Shown: in pieces, positions 6,188-7,490 of the stretch
How positions within the stretch are numbered: the stretch's first letter is position 1
Layout: each line of letters begins with the position of its first letter
Origin: Burkholderiales bacterium
Lineage (GTDB): Bacteria > Pseudomonadota > Gammaproteobacteria > Burkholderiales > CAIKXV01
Assembly (NCBI GenBank): GCA_019751575.1
Contig: JAIENF010000216.1
Coordinates: 1-7,490, forward strand
DNA: 7,490 nucleotides
Reading direction: 5' to 3'
The notes under the pieces: model-generated
Told to the model about the DNA's origin: nothing
Database searches by the model: none
The model's input: only the letters and a program-made list of their open reading frames with translations
Position numbers and translations under genes: made by a program

Positions 6188-7360
6188 GCGCCGGCGCATC
6201 GACGACAGCCAGGCGATCGCGACCAGCACCACGAGGACGAAGGGCAGCGATCCGTAGTTGATCGCATGCCAGCCCAGGCCCTGCTGCGACAGCAGCGCGC
6301 CGGACACCAGCGAGGTGACCGCCATCGTCGCGAAGGTGATGAAGTCGTGCATCGACTGGGTCTTCTCGCGCTCCGACGGCTGGTAGGTCTCGGTGAGCAG
6401 CGTCGAACCGCTCGTGAACAGGAAGTTCCAGCCGACGCCGAGGATGGCCAGCGCCGCCCAGAAGTGCCAGACCGATTCGCCGGCCAGCGCGATGCCGATG
6501 CAGACCAGGTTCAGCACGGCACCCGCGGCCATCACCTTCAGGGAGCCGAATCGGGTGATCAGGTGGCCGGTGAAGAATGACGGCGCGAACATGCCGATCA
6601 GGTGCCACTGCAGCACGAAGGCGGTGTTGCTGAACGGGTAATCGTGGTGGTGCATCGCGATCGGCGTTGCCACCATCAGCAGGTTCATGATGCCGTAGCC
6701 GACGGCCGAGGCGGTGACCGCGACGATGAAGGTCGGCTGGCGCATGATCTCGCGCATCGGCCGGCCGGGCGCCGCCTTCTCGGCCGCGGTGAGCGGCGGG
6801 ATGCGCAGCGGCATCAGCGCCAGCAGGGTGAGGGCCGAGAGCACGCTGATCGCCACGAAGGAGGCGCCGAACTCGAGCCCCGGCATCACGTCCTTCGTCC
6901 AGTTGGCGAGGTTGGGCCCGAGGACGCCGCCGACGATGCCCCCGGCGAGCACCAGCGAGATCGCCTTCGCCTTGAACTCCTTCGGCGCGGAATCGGCGGC
7001 GGCGAAGCGGTAGGCACGGCCGAAGGCGACGAACACGCCCAGCACCGCGGTGCCGATGCACAGCACCAGGAAGCTGTCGAGCCAGAGTGCGGCGGCGCAG
7101 ATCAGCCCGCCGATGATGCCGAAGGTGGCGCCGAAGGCGAAGCCGCTGCGCCGTCCATGGCGCTTCATGTAGGTGCCCGAGGGCAGCGTCGCCAGCGCCG
7201 AGCCGATCACGTAGATCGTGATCGGCAGGGTCGCCCAGGTCTTGTCCGCGGCCAGCGCGTATCCGGACAGGCCCGCGATGGCGATCAGCATCGACATCTT
7301 CACCTGGGTGATCGCCTGGCATCCGGCCAGCACGACGACGTTCTTCTTCTGGGTATCCAT
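6161..7360 (-). CDS. Major facilitator superfamily (MFS) transporter, substrate unassigned
   Basis: This 399-residue integral inner-membrane protein has hydrophobic segments consistent with 12 helices, at about 8-37, 43-62, 73-93, 97-117, 132-152, 164-183, 209-231, 248-268, 275-293, 298-318, 338-358 and 369-387. The loop between helices 2 and 3 (about 61-71, SGTYMKRHGRR) matches the MFS motif A region. A central cytoplasmic loop (184-208) separates the two six-helix halves. The YRFAAAD and FKAKAISLVLAGG stretches (about 117-141) resemble, from memory, the MFS subgroup containing the riboflavin transporter RfnT; this does not establish a substrate. A triple histidine lies at 237-239 between helices 7 and 8. 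The ATG at 7360 is preferred because AGGCGA lies just upstream and the conserved N-terminal helix begins there. An earlier in-frame ATG at 7435 would add 25 Arg/Gly-rich residues. The gene converges on the cyclase gene with an 18-base gap. No convincing - strand promoter is seen; the best -10-like match is CATTAT at 7455-7450. Confidence 0.88.
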   Translation of the reverse strand: MDTQKKNVVVLAGCQAITQVKMSMLIAIAGLSGYALAADKTWATLPITIYVIGSALATLPSGTYMKRHGRRSGFAFGATFGIIGGLICAAALWLDSFLVLCIGTAVLGVFVAFGRAYRFAAADSAPKEFKAKAISLVLAGGIVGGVLGPNLANWTKDVMPGLEFGASFVAISVLSALTLLALMPLRIPPLTAAEKAAPGRPMREIMRQPTFIVAVTASAVGYGIMNLLMVATPIAMHHHDYPFSNTAFVLQWHLIGMFAPSFFTGHLITRFGSLKVMAAGAVLNLVCIGIALAGESVWHFWAALAILGVGWNFLFTSGSTLLTETYQPSEREKTQSMHDFITFATMAVTSLVSGALLSQQGLGWHAINYGSLPFVLVVLVAIAWLSSMRRRGISGTAPG

Positions 7361-7365
7361 GTGTT

Positions 7366-7372
7366 CGCCTGC
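7366..7372 (-). promoter_or_regulatory. Shine-Dalgarno-like site for the MFS gene
   Basis: Read on the - strand the sequence is GCAGGCG, with AGG ending 7 bases before the ATG at 7360. This supports the inner ATG over the upstream one at 7435. Confidence 0.45.
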
Positions 7373-7384
7373 CCCGTTGCGTAT

Positions 7385-7406
7385 GCCGTGCCGCTGCCGT
7401 GCCGCT
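7385..7406. repeat. Tandem 11-base direct repeat (two copies)
   Basis: GCCGTGCCGCT occurs twice in a row (7385-7395 and 7396-7406), followed by another GCC. It lies in the region upstream of the MFS start codon, outside the preferred coding sequence. It may be simple replication slippage in GC-rich DNA; no function is evident. Confidence 0.6.
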
Positions 7407-7425
7407 GCCCTCCCGCGACCCCGGT

Positions 7426-7454
7426 TCGACTCCATGGGAGTTTACTCGCATAAT
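7426..7454 (+). promoter_or_regulatory. Candidate sigma-70 promoter reading out of the window
   Basis: TCGACT (7426-7431, 4 of 6 to the -35 consensus) and CATAAT (7449-7454, 5 of 6 to the -10 consensus) are separated by exactly 17 bases. Transcription would start near 7461 and run rightward, divergent from the MFS gene. A small inverted repeat, ACTCC-ATG-GGAGT (7429-7441), overlaps the -35 and spacer. The gene it would serve is outside the window. Confidence 0.35.
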
Positions 7455-7455
7455 G

Positions 7456-7476
7456 TGTGCTGATCCGATGCGCACA
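7456..7476. promoter_or_regulatory. Dyad TGTGC-N11-GCACA, possible operator
   Basis: Perfect 5-base arms (7456-7460 and 7472-7476) are separated by 11 bases, directly over the predicted start of the + strand promoter at 7426-7454. The T-N11-A geometry with inverted arms is the general form of LysR-type regulator sites. Such regulators are often encoded divergently from a transporter, but the neighbouring gene is not visible. Five-base arms can arise by chance. Confidence 0.25.
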
Positions 7477-7490
7477 GACTGGCTTACCGT

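Noticed and set aside
7420..7436. GGTTCGACTCC resembles a tRNA T-loop or a tRNA-derived attachment core
   Set aside because: The flanking bases do not form a T-stem (the CCCGG/CCATG arms mismatch) and no acceptor, D or anticodon arm is found in the preceding 60 bases.
6602..7453. Open frame on the + strand (283 codons) opposite the MFS gene
   Set aside because: Low-complexity His/Arg/Gly/Asp-rich translation typical of an antisense shadow of a membrane-protein gene.

Overview
The window is GC-rich (about two-thirds G+C by eye) and densely coding. It looks like ordinary chromosomal sequence from a betaproteobacterium, probably of the Burkholderiales type. That placement is an inference. It rests on the end of a Bug/TctC-type tripartite tricarboxylate transporter binding protein (hugely expanded in that group), an E. 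coli-style PepN and the high GC. I see no insertion sequence, phage gene, CRISPR array, rRNA or tRNA.

Layout on the + strand: the last 102 codons of the Bug-type binding protein (to 311); a 101-base spacer with a strong hairpin and a good -10 element; pepN (413-3082), a complete 889-residue M1 aminopeptidase N read from a TTG codon; a 130-base spacer with two hairpins; a complete M61-family aminopeptidase with a C-terminal PDZ domain (best start 3213, stop 5033); and, 14 bases later, a diguanylate cyclase with a GAF/DUF484-like N-terminal half and a C-terminal GGEEF domain (5048-6142). On the - strand, convergent with the cyclase and separated from it by 18 bases, is a 399-residue MFS transporter (7360 down to 6161). 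The last 130 bases are the transporter's upstream region. They carry a tandem 11-base repeat, a plausible + strand promoter and a short dyad, which suggests a divergent gene beyond the window edge.

Functionally, PepN and the M61 enzyme are both zinc aminopeptidases of the HEXXH+E type and would act in the last steps of peptide turnover. The cyclase probably shares a transcript with the M61 gene and has the residues expected for c-di-GMP synthesis plus an inhibitory I-site. The MFS protein is an inner-membrane transporter of unassigned substrate. I found no clear sign of an undescribed multi-gene system. The more interesting points are the M61/cyclase pairing, the neighbouring but unrelated-family aminopeptidases, the T-less hairpins at gene ends, and the promoter/dyad at the right edge.
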